Part shown: positions 32,733 through 44,050 of the stretch, piece after piece
Numbering within the stretch: position 1 is the stretch's first letter
Layout: each line of letters opens with the position of its first letter
Notes under the pieces: generated by a model
The model's database searches: none
Told to the model about the DNA's origin: nothing
The model's input: the letters and a program-made list of their open reading frames with translations, nothing else
Translations under genes and position numbers: made by a program
Assembly (NCBI RefSeq): GCF_024166365.1
Contig: NC_064831.1
Location: 80,984,268 to 81,048,267 of the forward strand
Reading direction: 5' to 3'
DNA from: Elephas maximus indicus
Lineage: Eukaryota; Chordata; Mammalia; Proboscidea; Elephantidae
DNA length: 64,000 nucleotides

Positions 32733-34570
32733 ACAGACTTGACTTAAAGGATATATACAAAAGCACTTCATTCAATGTAATTCCCCATGTTAATCTGATA
32801 AAAGAAAAAAAAACATACAGTCATCTCAATAGATGAAAAAAAAATTGAAAAAATTCAACCCACATTTATGGTATAACTTTCAACAATTTAAAAGTAGATG
32901 ACAAACCTTTTAATCTGAGAAAGGGTAAAACAACAAACAAACAAACAAAAACTACTTATGGTGATCATCTACTTAATTGCAAGAATATTTTCACCTTGAA
33001 GTTAGCAATAAGATGATTCTGTCCACTATCATCTCTTTTACAGTTAACGCCATCCATAACAGTGTGAAAACTTATTTTCTGAATTTCAGAATAAGGCAAG
33101 GATGCCCAGTATCACCACTTTTATTCAACATTGTATGAGAGGTACCAGCCAGAGCAATAAGACAAGAAAAGATATAAAAAATTGCAAAAAAGAAAGTGAA
33201 ACTGTCTTTAATCACAAATGATTTTCTGTTCATAGAAAATCCAAAAGAATTTATAAGTATTAAAATTTATAAACTAGTCATTAATAAATGAATTTAGCAA
33301 GGATATAAAGATACAGGATAGTGCTATACTTTATATATAAAGGAAAAGTATAAAATAAACTTTATTTTGATAATGGATATAAGAGCAGTATGAAGTAATT
33401 TTACTTTCAAATACTAGTAATAAATAATTGGAAAATGAGTTAAAATACCACTTACAATGGAATCAATAACATCAAACATGTAAGTGTAACACTAACAAAA
33501 TATGTGCAAGATCTCTACACAGAAATTTATAAAACATTTCTGAGAAAAATTAAAGAAGACTTAAATAAACAGATATTTATACAATATAAAGGATTTGAAG
33601 ACAATAGTAATAAAAGGTTGATTTTCACCAAATTGATCTATAGATTTAAGGCAATTTTAATCAAAATCTCAGCAGGGTGTGTGTGTGTGTGTGAAAATTG
33701 GCAAGTTTTTTCCAAAATTCATGTGGGAAAGCTAAGGACCTGAACTAGCCAAGACAATCTGTAAGAGGAACCAAGTTAGTGGAAGAACATTACCACATTT
33801 CAAGACTTAAAACAAACATAAAGCGATTAGACAGTGTAGTGTTGGTACAAATTGATGTGGACATAGACCAATGATGTAGAATGGAGAATCTAGGATTAGA
33901 TTCACATAGAGGTGGTTACTTGATTCATGACAGTCACTATTGCAAGCTAGTGGATAAAAATGACCTTTTCCATAAATGGTCTGTAGCATATGGTTATCTA
34001 TGGGGAAAACAAAAGCAAAAACAAACTTCAAATCTACTTCACACCATACACAAATAGAACATAGATCAATATATAAAAGGTAGGACAAAAAGACTTCTAG
34101 AAGGAAAAAGGTGAGTAGGTGCTTGTCCCTGAAGTAGATAAAGATTTCTTAAACACAACACAAAAAAGCTAATCGTAAACAATATAGATGAATCTCACAG
34201 ACATTATTTTGAATAAAAGAAGCCATACACCAAAGAGCACATAATGTATGCTTCCATTAATATGTAGTTCATGAACAGGCAATATTCACTGATGGTAAGA
34301 GAGGTCAGAATAGTGGTTATATCTGGGCAGTTAGTGGTTATTGTCTGGGAAGGGGTATATACGAATCTGTTCTATACCTTAACTAGGTGGTGGCTATACA
34401 ATACGTAAATATATATGTATGTTTATAAAGCACAGATCAATTATTTATATATAAGATTAGCGTGCTTTATTAAGTGTATGTTATATGTCAATAAGAAAGT
34501 GAAAACAAAAGAGTAAATATAAGTAAAGCACTTAGAATTATGTCTGGCACATATTAAGCTCAGTATAAAA

Positions 34571-34993
34571 GATATTTTTACTGTCATTTCTCTTCACCTT
34601 CTCTTCTACCTCAACTCTTATACCCCCTTCTTTTCAGCACAGGTGTAGCTTTTGCTGTTCCCTGACTCTTGTGGTGACTTATTGCTCCCTTCTCAGTGCT
34701 CCCACTCAGGTACTGATTAAATACTTATTGAGTAGACACTCCTTGTGCTATATGCCATGGAGAGACATGATTTTCTGCAGTGGCTTCGTAGTGAGGAAGA
34801 TAGGTATGAGACAGCTAACTTTATTAACAAGTATTGGGTGCTTTGGTAGAGGGAGTAGTGGCAGTTCTAGCCACGTGGAGCAGGAAGAACTGATTTATTC
34901 CAAGGATGAGAGAAGCTTCTTTGAGGAAGAGATGGTTCAACTGATAACCATTCGGTTTTAGGAAGAGCTAAAAGGATTAGGCCACTACCTGTG
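34571..34993. other. No gene; ancient-repeat-like sequence
   Basis: Contains ATTAAATACTTATTGAGTAG and related text of the ancient repeat family described at 41560. No coding signal. Confidence 0.45.
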
Positions 34994-35306
34994 CAGGGGC
35001 GTAACTAGGGTACAGCAGGTACGGCAGGTATTGCACCGGCGCTGGGTGCAGGGCGCCACTGAGCAGTTTTTATTAGCTCAGTATGGCCAGCGGCGTATCT
35101 ATGGAAAATGGTGCCTATGGCAAGCACTGAAATTACGCCCCATTCAAACATCTGACACCCCTCTTAGATAGCTTTACCATAATATTAGCTCAAATACACA
35201 AGTCAAGCTCGTTAATCTTTTAATTAACACACCGCCGTGTTTGAGGAAGGACGTTGGGCTCTACCAGGTTATGGAAGCTGCTCAGTGGTGCCCTAGATAC
35301 ACCACT
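34994..35306. mobile_element. Possible hAT-like MITE
   Basis: The left end CAGGGGCGTAACTAGGGT and the reverse complement of the right end, CAGTGGTGTATCTAGGGC, agree at 14 of 18 bases. An internal CAGCGGCGTATCTATGG at about 35090 looks like a third copy of the same terminus, so two related elements may be nested. No transposase is present. Target duplications are unclear. Confidence 0.45.
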
Positions 35307-35728
35307 GCCTGTCTGTCAGTTTGTCATACTGTGGTTGCTTGTGAATTGCTATGGTGCTGGAAGCTATGCTACCCATATTTCAAATACTAGCAGCGTCACC
35401 CGTGGTGTACAGGCTTCAGTGGAGTTTCCAGACTAAGACAGACTAGGAAGAAATGTCTGGTGATCTACTTCCAAAAATTAGCCAAGGAAAACCTTATGGA
35501 TCACAACAGAGCATTGTCCGACTTGCTTTGGATATGTCATTAGAAGAGTCAAGTAGAGGGCCGAGGAGGGCATGGGAGTTCCTTGATGAAATGGGTTGAC
35601 ACAATAGCTGCTACGATGGCTTTGTCCGTGCTGGTGATTGTGAGGATGATGCAGGATTGGGCAATGCTTCATTCTGTTGTGCATACGGTTGTCATGAGTC
35701 CGAGTTGACTGGAGAGCAGCTAACAACC
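35307..35728 (+). mobile_element. Non-autonomous RTE derivative
   Basis: A complete RTE 5' UTR (CTGCCTGTCTGTCAGTTTGT to CAACAGAGCATTGTCC) is joined at about 35520 to the 3' part (TTGCTTTGGATATGTCATTA) and ends GCAGCTAACAACC. It has the same architecture and junction as the minus-strand copy at 9298-9735. Confidence 0.82.
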
Positions 35729-35729
35729 A

Positions 35730-36250
35730 GAGGGTTGGGGAGGAAGAGAACATTCCACGCAGAGGGAACAGTATATGCAAAGATCTGGAAGTGAAGGGTG
35801 AAGCATGTCTAAAGAATGAAAAGTTTGGAATGGCTGGAGTATTGGGGAAAAGATGAGGGTAGAAGGGTGAGGTCATGGGGGTCCGCAGGAGTCTGCTCTT
35901 GGATGGCTAAAGGAGATGCCTTAGAGTTTGGGCTTTTCTAAGGACGTTAGGAAGCCAGTGTGTGGTTTTAGGTAGGAAGGAGTCAAGATCAGACTTACAT
36001 CTTAAGAAATGCCTCTAGGAGGCTGAGCTGTTAGGAAGCCTGATGAAAGATGACAGAAGCCTGAACTGAAAGATGACAGAAGCCTGAACTAGGGAAATAG
36101 CAGGGGAGCTGGAGAGCAGTGCCTTGAATTCTAGAGAGAGTGAAGAGGTGAAAGTGAAGGCCTTGTGATGGCCAGGATGTGTTAGCTGGGGAGGAGGGAA
36201 GAGTCTTTCAGGACATGCCTGCATTTCAGCACTATTAGAAAAGGGACATA
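35730..36250 (+). repeat. Ancient interspersed repeat with a 23-bp tandem duplication
   Basis: The order of text (AACATTCCACGCAGAGGGAA; CAGTATATGCAAAGATCTGG; GGAAGCCAGTGTGTGGTTTT) matches the ancient family at 39395 and 41560. At 36045-36067 and 36068-36090 a 23-bp unit beginning GAAAGATGACAGAAGCC is repeated exactly. Confidence 0.5.
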
Positions 36251-36940
36251 GTTCCAGATCCTAGAGGAGGCCAGGCATCTGAGGGGTCATGTTTGATTTT
36301 GCCTCCTTATTTCCAATGTCCTGTCATTGCTGGTCATTTCCTCCTAGAAGGATCCTTATGTATTTTCATGCAGAGTGAGCTTAATTTGCCGAACTCAAAA
36401 TACAGGAATATTTCTGAGGGACGGGTAGGAAGGTGGGAGACAGAGGTGGGGGACTTTGCTTAGTGCATCAAGTCCCCCAACTTATCCCCCCCCCCACGCC
36501 GCTCCCGCCCTGCAAGCCCCAAGTTCTTTTCAGTTCCCTGGTGGAGTAACAAGGAGTGAGCGATTTCACCACACCCATTAGCTAAGATACTTTGGGGATG
36601 GAATTATCAGAGGATTCTCCTTCCAGGATTTTGAGTCCTGTCTTCTGAGACGTTCTGGTTAGGAGTTGGTGAGAGGGGGTGTGGATTGACAGCATCCCCT
36701 GGTCCCGGAAGGGATGGAGACTGCGAGATGACGACAGTAAGCCGTTGGGGATGAGACTGGAGGAATACGAAGTTTGATATCCTTTGGGTTGCAAATCCAG
36801 AGAGCCTGGGACCCCACTGGGTCGCTTCTCGCCGGGCTATCCCAAACACGCCTCCTTGAATCCAAAGGGGATTTATTTAGAAGTAAAGAGCTGCCGGTAG
36901 CGAACGCGCCTCAGGAAGAAAGCAGGTTAGGATCTGATCC
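36251..36940. other. No gene; flank of the CpG island
   Basis: Unique sequence with a C-run at 36486-36497. No repeat or exon recognised. Confidence 0.5.
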
Positions 36941-38040
36941 TGCTGAATACAGGATCTGCGCTCCTTCGCTCCGGGTACTCGGTGGGGCGGGGGCGCGCGG
37001 CGCGCTGCGCCTTGGCGGGCGGTGGCGGCGATGGCGTGGGCGCAGTGATGCAGGTGTGACACCCGCCGGCCCCTGCGTCCCCTGGAATCGCCCCAGCGCC
37101 GCGTTCACCGAGCTGCAGGCTGGGCTGCCGGGACCGACTCTGCTCTGCATTCGCCCCAAGGCGGCCGCTGGTGGGTTTCCCACCCAGGTAGGGACCGGTG
37201 TTGTTCCCTTTGGTGCGTGCCGATCCGGCTGAGGCGGGGACCGTAGCGCGCCTGGGGCACACCCATCAGGACTGAAACATACACGCTGCAACAAACAAAA
37301 ACGATGGTAATGCTGAGTTTTGTTTAGAGTAAATGGCACAAAAGACAGGTGAGAGCCTTGAAAGCGGGCGCAGGAAAGCAAGGACTTGCCGGCTGCCCTG
37401 CGCTGCGCGCTTCTTTGAAGGTGGCAGCCCCCAGGGCTGTTTTTAAACCCTCTTTGAATTGTGAGCTCCATAGGTAGTTTTGCAACTTAGGCTACTGACA
37501 TTTATAGCTCTGTTTACATAAGCTTCCGAGCCATCGCTTTTAGTTTCAGTTCTATTCCTATTAGATTGTGTTGTTTTTGCTGATTTGTTCTTAAAGAACA
37601 GCTTAAAAACATGCTTACACTTTGTGGCTCTTGGGGTTGGCGTTTGTGAGTGTGTATTTCTGTATATAAAGAGCGCCCTCCCCGGGCTTGGGAGCCCTTT
37701 CTTAGGGACACCGAGGGGATTTGTTTATGGATGGGTTTTAGCGCAGGAAAAGAACATGATTTGTTCTGCAGGGGTGGGTGAGCAAATGCGTTTAGCTGGG
37801 GAGGAGCGAGGCACTGCTGCTTCTTCCGCAGGCGGGTGTTAACATATCTCTCCCGTCCAGGGTTCAGTCCGGCTGCTGAAACACAATCCTTTACCCAGAA
37901 ATCGCGGACACAAACTAGCTCGGTTAAAAGGTAACTTAACGTTGGTGTCCTGCACCCTGAACAAGAGCAGCCCGGGTGGGTGGGGCGGGGCGGGTCGGGG
38001 CGGGGCCCTGGGGGGGTGCCCGCTTGTTTTCTAAGCCTGG
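36941..38040. promoter_or_regulatory. CpG island, candidate promoter
   Basis: This is the only CpG-dense stretch of the window, highest at 36955-37260 (GGGGGCGCGCGGCGCGCTGC), with GC boxes at 37979-38006 (GGGGCGGGGCGGGT). It carries no transposable element. A TATA-like TATATAAA lies at 37663-37670 on the plus strand, followed by GC-rich sequence where a start site could be. A splice-donor-like CCCAGGTAGGG is at 37182-37192. No frame across it has a recognisable domain, so the gene and its direction are unknown. Confidence 0.6.
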
Positions 38041-39159
38041 GCAGTAGGGGAATGTGGACGGCTCCAGGCGCAGGAAGTGGCAGGTGAGGAATGAAAAGTG
38101 TGTGAGTATGGGGTGAGGGGGCATTGTAGCCAGCTCAGCAGTCATTCCGGTCTCCATGGTCTCGTCTGTGTTTCTGCTTCCTCCCCTTTTTGGAAGAGGT
38201 GATTTGTCCTGCTTGCCTCCGTAGATGCGGTAGGTACAATATAGGCTCATTATACATCTTTCTTGACTCAGCAAATACTCACTGAGCACGAGTATGTGCC
38301 AAAGGCCGTCTTAATCCTTGGGGTTGCAGAGAGGATGAAAACAAAGTCTCTGCTCCCCAGAAGCTGACACCTGGTGGGGGAGAAGCACCTGTAATTAGGA
38401 GGTGTGAAAAGTGCTATCATGGAGGTAAGAAAACCAGTGAGAGCAGAGAGGAAGAAGGGATTAATTGTGGCCGTGGTTCTTTTTACAATGAAGCCCTTAT
38501 TGCTTAGGCATTACATGGATTTCAGCAGGGATAGACAGAGTCCCTTTCCTGGTGACTTGGTCTGTGAGTGACCAGCATTGCTCTCCTGCCCCATCGCCAT
38601 CACTGCTACTGGATGGGCAGAGGTTTGAAAGTCCTGGCAGGGCTGGGTTTGCAGTATGTGACTGGACCCCAGTAGATGTAGACTGATATCAATCAAGGAG
38701 CACGTGCAATGCAGGCTAAGGATTTTTTTGTGTGTTTGTTTTTAAACTTTTTTCGGGATGGTTTTCCTAAATTCAAGGACCATGGGGGTTTCCAAGCAGC
38801 AATTCACAAAGCAGGGACTCTGGAAAATTCTGAGGGCATCTCAGAGCAGAAGAACTTCTGCCTCTTTCACCCTGGGCCCCTGATCTGTCTTTGGTGGTCC
38901 CAGCCGAGTTCAAAAAGAGAGCTCTGACCCTAAAAAGAGAGCTCTGACCCTGGTTATCTCTAAATGGGCAAAGGGAAGTGGCTACTGCCAGTCTGCTCTG
39001 GGAGAGAAAAATCCAATCTCACAGGTATTTCTTCTGGGACAAGGGCTGTGGTGGGCGATAAAAACAGATGGACTGCAGAGCTCTGGGCTGCGCATGTTTG
39101 CAGGGATGCGTGCAAATGCACTTTGTCATCTAAACCATCGTTAAGGCATTAAAAAAAAC
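38041..39159. other. No gene recognised downstream of the CpG island
   Basis: Mostly unique. 38270-38420 resembles the ancient repeat (CAGCAAATACTCACTGAGCA). A perfect 20-bp tandem duplication of AAAAAGAGAGCTCTGACCCT lies at 38912-38931 and 38932-38951. No exon could be supported. Confidence 0.5.
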
Positions 39160-39390
39160 AGCCTGGTGCACTGCGAGAGCGTGGGCTTTGATGCGCAAAC
39201 CGACCTGGATGTTTACCTTAGGCAAGTTATTCAGCTTCTCTTTGGGCTTTGGTCTTCTGATCTGTAAAATGGAGGAAACAATAGGGTTGCTATGATAATT
39301 ACACAGTAGGCACTTAAAAACATTTGTTCCGTGGTAAATAAGTTCGTATATAATGTGCCTAGCACGAAGTAGGTATTTAAGAAATGGCAG
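39160..39390 (+). mobile_element. MIR SINE
   Basis: MIR order is kept: GCGTGGGCTTTGATGCGCAA, CTTAGGCAAGTTATTCAGCT, TCTGATCTGTAAAATGGAGG, AGCACGAAGTAGGTATTTAA. Confidence 0.72.
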
Positions 39391-39394
39391 TTCA

Positions 39395-39905
39395 TTCATT
39401 AATTCATTCAGGGAATATTTATTGAATACCTCCTGTGTGTCAAGCAACGTTTCATGAGTAGGGAATACAGAATTGAACCACAACAATGACAGTTTTTTAA
39501 AAAAAGCCCCTAAATGTAAGGAGCTTGAGTTAATAATGAGTGTGTGTGTGAAAGCTAAAGAACAAATAAGCAAGCAATATATAGTGTGTCAGTTGATGAT
39601 AAATTGTAATGGAGGAAAGCAAAGCAGGGCAAGAGAAATAGCAAGTATTGGCAGATAAGTGACATTTGAGCAGGTCCCTGGGGAAGTAAGGGAACAAGCC
39701 AAATAGACATATGAGGAAGAAAGTTCTAGGCAGAGTAACAGCACCTGCAAAGACCCTGAGGCAGGAGAGTGACGTGTACATAAGGAAAAGAGAAGGAGGC
39801 CAGGGAGGCTGTAGTGAGAGAAGAGAACAACAGTAATAGATGAGGTCAAAGAGGTCAGAAGGCAAGATTATTAAGGCATGGCCTCTTACGATTTGTATTA
39901 TTTAC
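39395..39905 (+). repeat. Ancient mammalian interspersed repeat
   Basis: Begins AATATTTATTGAATACCTCC and carries AAGTGACATTTGAGCAGGTC and CCTGCAAAGACCCTGAGGCA, the order seen again at 41560-42500. I know this layout as a widespread old mammalian repeat but cannot name the family with certainty. Confidence 0.6.
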
Positions 39906-40904
39906 TAAGATACATGTCTGGAGTTCTTGTTTAGGGAACTGGCTGAAATCCCAAGCTCTATGTTTAGAAAAAGGTTGGTTGGCAGACATTGGTACCTGTA
40001 GTCATTCAAAGCATAACTAACGCAGTAAGCTTTTTTTTTTTTTTAAGCAGGAGGCATAAATCTCTGCAGGGCAAAGGGAAGCATAGGAACTCAGGGAGGC
40101 CCACAATGCAATGTTTAGATTTGTTTTCTCAATATCAAGAACTGTATCTGTGCTTCCCTTTATCCTTGGTATCACATTTCTTTGTTTCCATTCCCCCCAC
40201 AGTGAAAGAAAGGGTCTTCTTTAGTAAATTGCCCAGTAGATATCGCCCTTACTAGCTTGTATGTTTTTCTTTGAGAATGATTATAGTTTCTATGATTATG
40301 GAAAGGTGTTAGAACCATCTGGAAATAAACTGGCCTTGGGGTACCATGGAATTCATTTCCATAAGATCATATGAGGAATTTATTTAAGGCTCCCAGCTTG
40401 TAGGCTTAATATAAAGACCACAGTTTGCTGGTCTGCCCTTCTGAGACTTGGTTTTTTTAGAGAGAGCTGTTTTGGGATTTGAGAGCTTCGTCACACAGCT
40501 GTCCTTGGTGCAGTGGGGCTACTGCAGTGCATCCTGTGAACAAAACTGCGTGCCTGAGAACCTCGTGAAGGTTCCTGTGAACTAAGGTGTAGTGAGGCTG
40601 GGTCAACGTCAGGGTGGCTGGTTGGCTGCCCCCCAAATCTGTGATTATCCCCCTTCCTAGGTCTGCCTTTTAGTCTTGCTGGCTCAGAAACCTGATCTGT
40701 CACTCACTGTGACCTTGCTTACCAGCATGCCAGTCTATTGATTTGCAATGACTGAGACTCTGTGTGGCATGGCTAGTACACCTTCTCCCTGAAGACCCTC
40801 ATTCGTGAGAACCAAATTACAAAGAGAAGGTGCCCTTGTGAGCAAGTATTCAGACCAAAGCAGGTTACATGTGTACCCTAGGGATTGATCATACACATTA
40901 GGGC
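39906..40904. other. No gene; unique sequence
   Basis: A T-run at 40031-40044 and nothing else recognisable. No coding signal. Confidence 0.5.
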
Positions 40905-41415
40905 TGATCTTTCCGGTGAGACTACATAACAAACCACTCCAAAGCTTATTGGCTTGAAACAACAACTGTTTATTATTTCTCATGTGTCCATGGGTTAACC
41001 TTGGAGTTCTGTTGAAATGGATTGGGCTTGGCTGATTTCATTTGAGCTTGCACATGTGTCTTTGTTCATCTGATGGAGTGGCTGAGGGCTGGTTGGTCTA
41101 GGATGGCCTCAGCTGGAATGGTTTGGCTCCGCTGCATGTGGTTTCCCATCCTCCAACAGGCTAGCCTGGACATGTTGACATGGCAGGAGTCCAAGAAAGA
41201 GTAAAACCTCAGTGGCCTCTTGAGGCCTAAGCTTATAACTGGCACACAATTACTTCATCTTGTCTATTGACCAAAGTAAGTCACAAGGCCAGCCCAGAGT
41301 GATGGGGTGGGGAAACAGACTTCATCTCTTGATGGGAAGAGCTATATTGTCACATTGCAAGGAGCAGGGGTTCAGGTGGGGGAAGACTTGGGGATATTTT
41401 TGCAAACAGTCTACC
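40905..41415 (-). mobile_element. MaLR-like LTR
   Basis: The plus strand reads the usual reverse text of an old MaLR-type LTR: ACAACTGTTTATTATTTCTC, ATCCTCCAACAGGCTAGCCT, GACTTCATCTCTTGATGGGA and the end CAGTCTACCA. About 510 bp; target duplication not found. Confidence 0.55.
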
Positions 41416-41559
41416 ATAGGGACCTTAATAATTAATGTTCCCTAGGCTAAGGCTCCTTCTGGTCTCTGCTTGAATGGGCACTGCTTGTAATTGCCCTTGT
41501 GACTCTCTTCTTTTTCTGTGTTTCCATGGCTGACCAACCATAGACCTATATGTTTTTAG

Positions 41560-42500
41560 ATGGTCATTCATTCATCAAATATTTATTCAGTGCTCGCTTT
41601 GTGCCAGTCATGTTATAGGCAGGGGATATAGAAATAAAAAAACCAAGACCCATCCTCATGAAGCATTTATTCTAGTTAGGGGAGACAAATAATATATAAG
41701 TAAGCAGGCAAATTTGAAATATATCAGGTGGTACTAAGTACTATGAAAAACATCAAGTAGGGAAATAGGGATGGGTGGGGAGTATCTTTTTGGGGGCACT
41801 GGAAGGCACATGACAACAACAACCATTTTATATAAGGTAGTCAGGGTGACATGAAGGAAGTGGAAGATTGAGCCAGATGGATATCTGGGGAAAGACAGGA
41901 AGAGGAAACAATAAGTACAAAGGCCCTGAGGCAACAGAGTAATGGCAGGTTCTGGGTTCAGCAAGGTGGCTAGTGTAGATGGAACTGAGTGAGAGAGGGT
42001 GAGTGTGATAGAATATGAGATCAGAGAAGTACAGGGAGCCAGCTAATACAGGGTCTTATAGACCTTATATGGATATCGGCCTTTACTCTGAGTGAGATGG
42101 GAAGGTATTGGAGTATTTTGAGCACAAGGTGACGTGACGTAATTTATGTTTTGCAGTGATCACTTAGGCTCTAGAGCTCAGGACAGACTCTAGGGGTGCC
42201 AAGGTGGAAACTGGGAGATCAGTCAGGAGGCTACTGCAGTGATCCAGGTGAGAGATGATGGTGGTTTGGACCAGAGTGGTTAACAGTCAAGATGGTGGGA
42301 AGTGCTCAAATTCTGATATATTTGATGGTAGAGCAGACAGGATTGGCTGATGGATAAGATTTCGGGTACGAGAGAAAGAAAGGAGTTGAGGATGGTTCCA
42401 AGTGTTTTGGTCTGATCAACTGGAAGGTATAGCCCTTTACTGAGATGGGGAAGGAGCAGGTATGAGGCTCAACTGGATACAGCCAATGGGAGATGTCAAA
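41560..42500 (+). repeat. Ancient mammalian interspersed repeat, long copy
   Basis: The most complete copy of this family in the window: CAAATATTTATTCAGTGCTC, AGTACAAAGGCCCTGAGGCA, CCTTTACTCTGAGTGAGATG, GAGGCTACTGCAGTGATCCA. No open frame. Confidence 0.6.
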
Positions 42501-42628
42501 GAGATAGTTGTATGTATGAGTCTAGAGTTCAGGGAGGGATTCAGGAAGGAGGTATAAATTTGAGTAACTGAGTCAATCAGCCAAGTTATTGCTGTATCAC
42601 CAGTGCCTAGAATATTGCCTGGCGTATA

Positions 42629-42772
42629 CCACTTGAGTCAGTTCCGACTCATGGCAACCCAGTGTGTGTCAGGGTAGAACTGTGCTCCATAGGGTTTGCA
42701 CTCTGGGTAGACTCAAACCTCCAACCTTTCAGTTAGCAGTCAAGTGCCTTAACCATCTGCACCACCCAGGGA
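42629..42772 (-). mobile_element. AfroSINE, second subfamily, in L2
   Basis: Minus-strand copy (GAGTCAGTTCCGACTCATGG; CTTAACCATCTGCACCACCC). The flanks TGCCTGGCGTAT and TGTCTGGCTTAT agree at 10 of 12 bases, a likely target duplication. Confidence 0.85.
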
Positions 42773-42784
42773 CTGTCTGGCTTA

Positions 42785-42981
42785 TGTTGTTGTTCTTGGG
42801 TGTTGTCCGGTCGATTCTGAAGTCATAGCGGCCCCAAGTGATAGAGTAGGCTTTTCTAGGCTGTAATCTTTACGGGAGCAGATCTCCAGGTCTTTCTCTT
42901 ATGGAGCCGCTGGGTGAGTTTGAGCCATCAATGTTTCAGTCAGCAGCTGAGTACTTAACTGTTTGCGCCACCAGGGCTCCT
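42785..42981 (-). mobile_element. AfroSINE, adjacent to the previous one
   Basis: Minus-strand, near full length, of the main subtype (TTGTCCGGTCGATTCTGAAG; TTTGCGCCACCAGGGCTCC). It starts 13 bp after the preceding SINE. Confidence 0.87.
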
Positions 42982-43040
42982 TGCTTAGGTTATAGTATGT
43001 GCTAAGTGAATATTTGTTAAATGAGTGAATGAATGTTAAA

Positions 43041-43860
43041 TCACTAGAGGGTGACTGTGAATATTTTCTTTGGTGGATATGAAAGTGTAAGTTCCTGAAG
43101 TTATTCCCTTTCTTTTTGGGGTCTTATGGGAGCCTTATTGTGGATCTCACGGATAAAAACAGACTTACAATGTGAAGCCTCCAATTGCTTGTATCTTAAA
43201 GAAAACAATGTGTGATGACAAGTAAGAAAGAGAAACAAGAGGAAACAAAAAATAGCTCATATTTTCAAAAAAACAGAAAAGATTCTTCAGAGAGAGGTGG
43301 CTGGAATTCAGGGGTGTGATGTTCTTGGGTTATTATTGTACTGCTCTTAATTTAAGATGAAGCAGGAGCAGAGAAGAATCCCGAAAAAGGGGGAAATTTA
43401 TTTAAATTAATTTTATGCCGAGTGAAAAGAGTGTCACCAGCTTGCGAGAAATCCCACATCGCCAGGATCTTGCATAATGTGTTCTGTTTATAAAAGGAGA
43501 GAAATAGGCAATAGCCTTATAGGAAAAGGGGAGTACTGGAATGCCTTAAACTTCAGAGTGTGGGTGCTGTCCAGTTCCTCCCCATAGCGTGGCTGAGTAT
43601 GTGTCAGTGTGAGCTTTGTTTGCAGTGATATTGGGGACGGGGGAAACTGAAACAAGAAGAAGCAGGTACTGCAATTGAAGGCTGTTTTCTCTCTCTCTCT
43701 GTGTGTGTGCAAGACAGACAGAGAAAGAGAGAGAGAGGGAGGCAGAGTGGTTCAATGATGGAAAAAAGAATCGAAACCCAGAAGGAAGTATGAGAAAGAG
43801 ATGCCAAGTTGGCCTCCATTTTTATGTGTGGATACGGGGTCTGACCACGTGGGGTTTGAA
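43041..43860. other. No gene; unique sequence with a TATA-like box
   Basis: Contains CTGTTTATAAAAGGAGAG at 43486-43503 and a (CT)n/(GT)n tract at 43687-43710. No repeat family or exon recognised. Confidence 0.45.
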
Positions 43861-44050
43861 TGGAGCAGTGGAATGTGCTCTTTGGAATCAGACAGGACTG
43901 TGTTTGAACCCAGGCTTCCCTATTTTGTAGCCAAGTAAACTTGAGCAAGTCATTTCATTTCACTGAGCCTTGGTTTCCTCAACTGTAAAATGATGGTGGT
44001 TATGATCATGAAGATTGATAGTAATAATGCCCAAGTGCTCTGCAGCTTCT
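43861..44050 (+). mobile_element. MIR SINE
   Basis: Well preserved MIR order: GGAATCAGACAGGACTGTGT, TTGAACCCAGGCTTCCCTAT, CTTGAGCAAGTCATTTCATT, CCTCAACTGTAAAATGATGG. Confidence 0.8.

Larger units (their letters stand above)
29526..33743 (+). pseudogene. L1 ORF1/ORF2 remnants
   Basis: Only short pieces stay open. 29526-29726 has a lysine-rich, coiled-coil-like stretch (ADQMIQKLKLVDKNFIINIL) expected upstream in ORF1p. 33504-33743 matches a late ORF2 segment (MQDLYTEIYKTFLRKIKEDL). Many stops and frameshifts, together with the three insertions, show a long-dead copy. Confidence 0.75.
29516..34570 (+). mobile_element. Old L1 LINE, full span interrupted three times
   Basis: Read together, 29516-31108, 31725-31851, 32023-32210 and 32733-34570 follow one old L1 in order. 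ORF1 C-terminal coding (GGAAGCGAGAAGACAATAGA, 29516-30500) comes first, then the inter-ORF region and ORF2 endonuclease start (31000-32200), the RT and post-RT (33080-33740), and the 3' UTR (about 33900-34570). Parts of ORF2 between 32760 and 33080 are deleted. The interruptions are an RTE, an AfroSINE and an LTR. The (GT)8 run at 33675 replaces a T-rich coding stretch. Confidence 0.82.
42570..43040 (+). mobile_element. L2 3' end split by two AfroSINEs
   Basis: The L2 terminus is readable in pieces: TTGCTGTATCACCAGTGCCT (42589-42608), then, after the SINEs, GTGCTAAGTGAATATTTGTT and AATGAGTGAATGAATG (43000-43040). The two SINEs lie within about 15 bp of each other in the target. Confidence 0.7.

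Noticed and set aside
36774-37471. Overlapping open frames of 111-186 codons on both strands in the CpG island
   Set aside because: GC-rich DNA has few stop codons, so long frames on both strands are expected. The translations are Ala/Arg/Pro-rich with no domain.
43680-43760. CT/GA tract as possible regulatory element
   Set aside because: Simple repeat with no binding-site arrangement that I can support.
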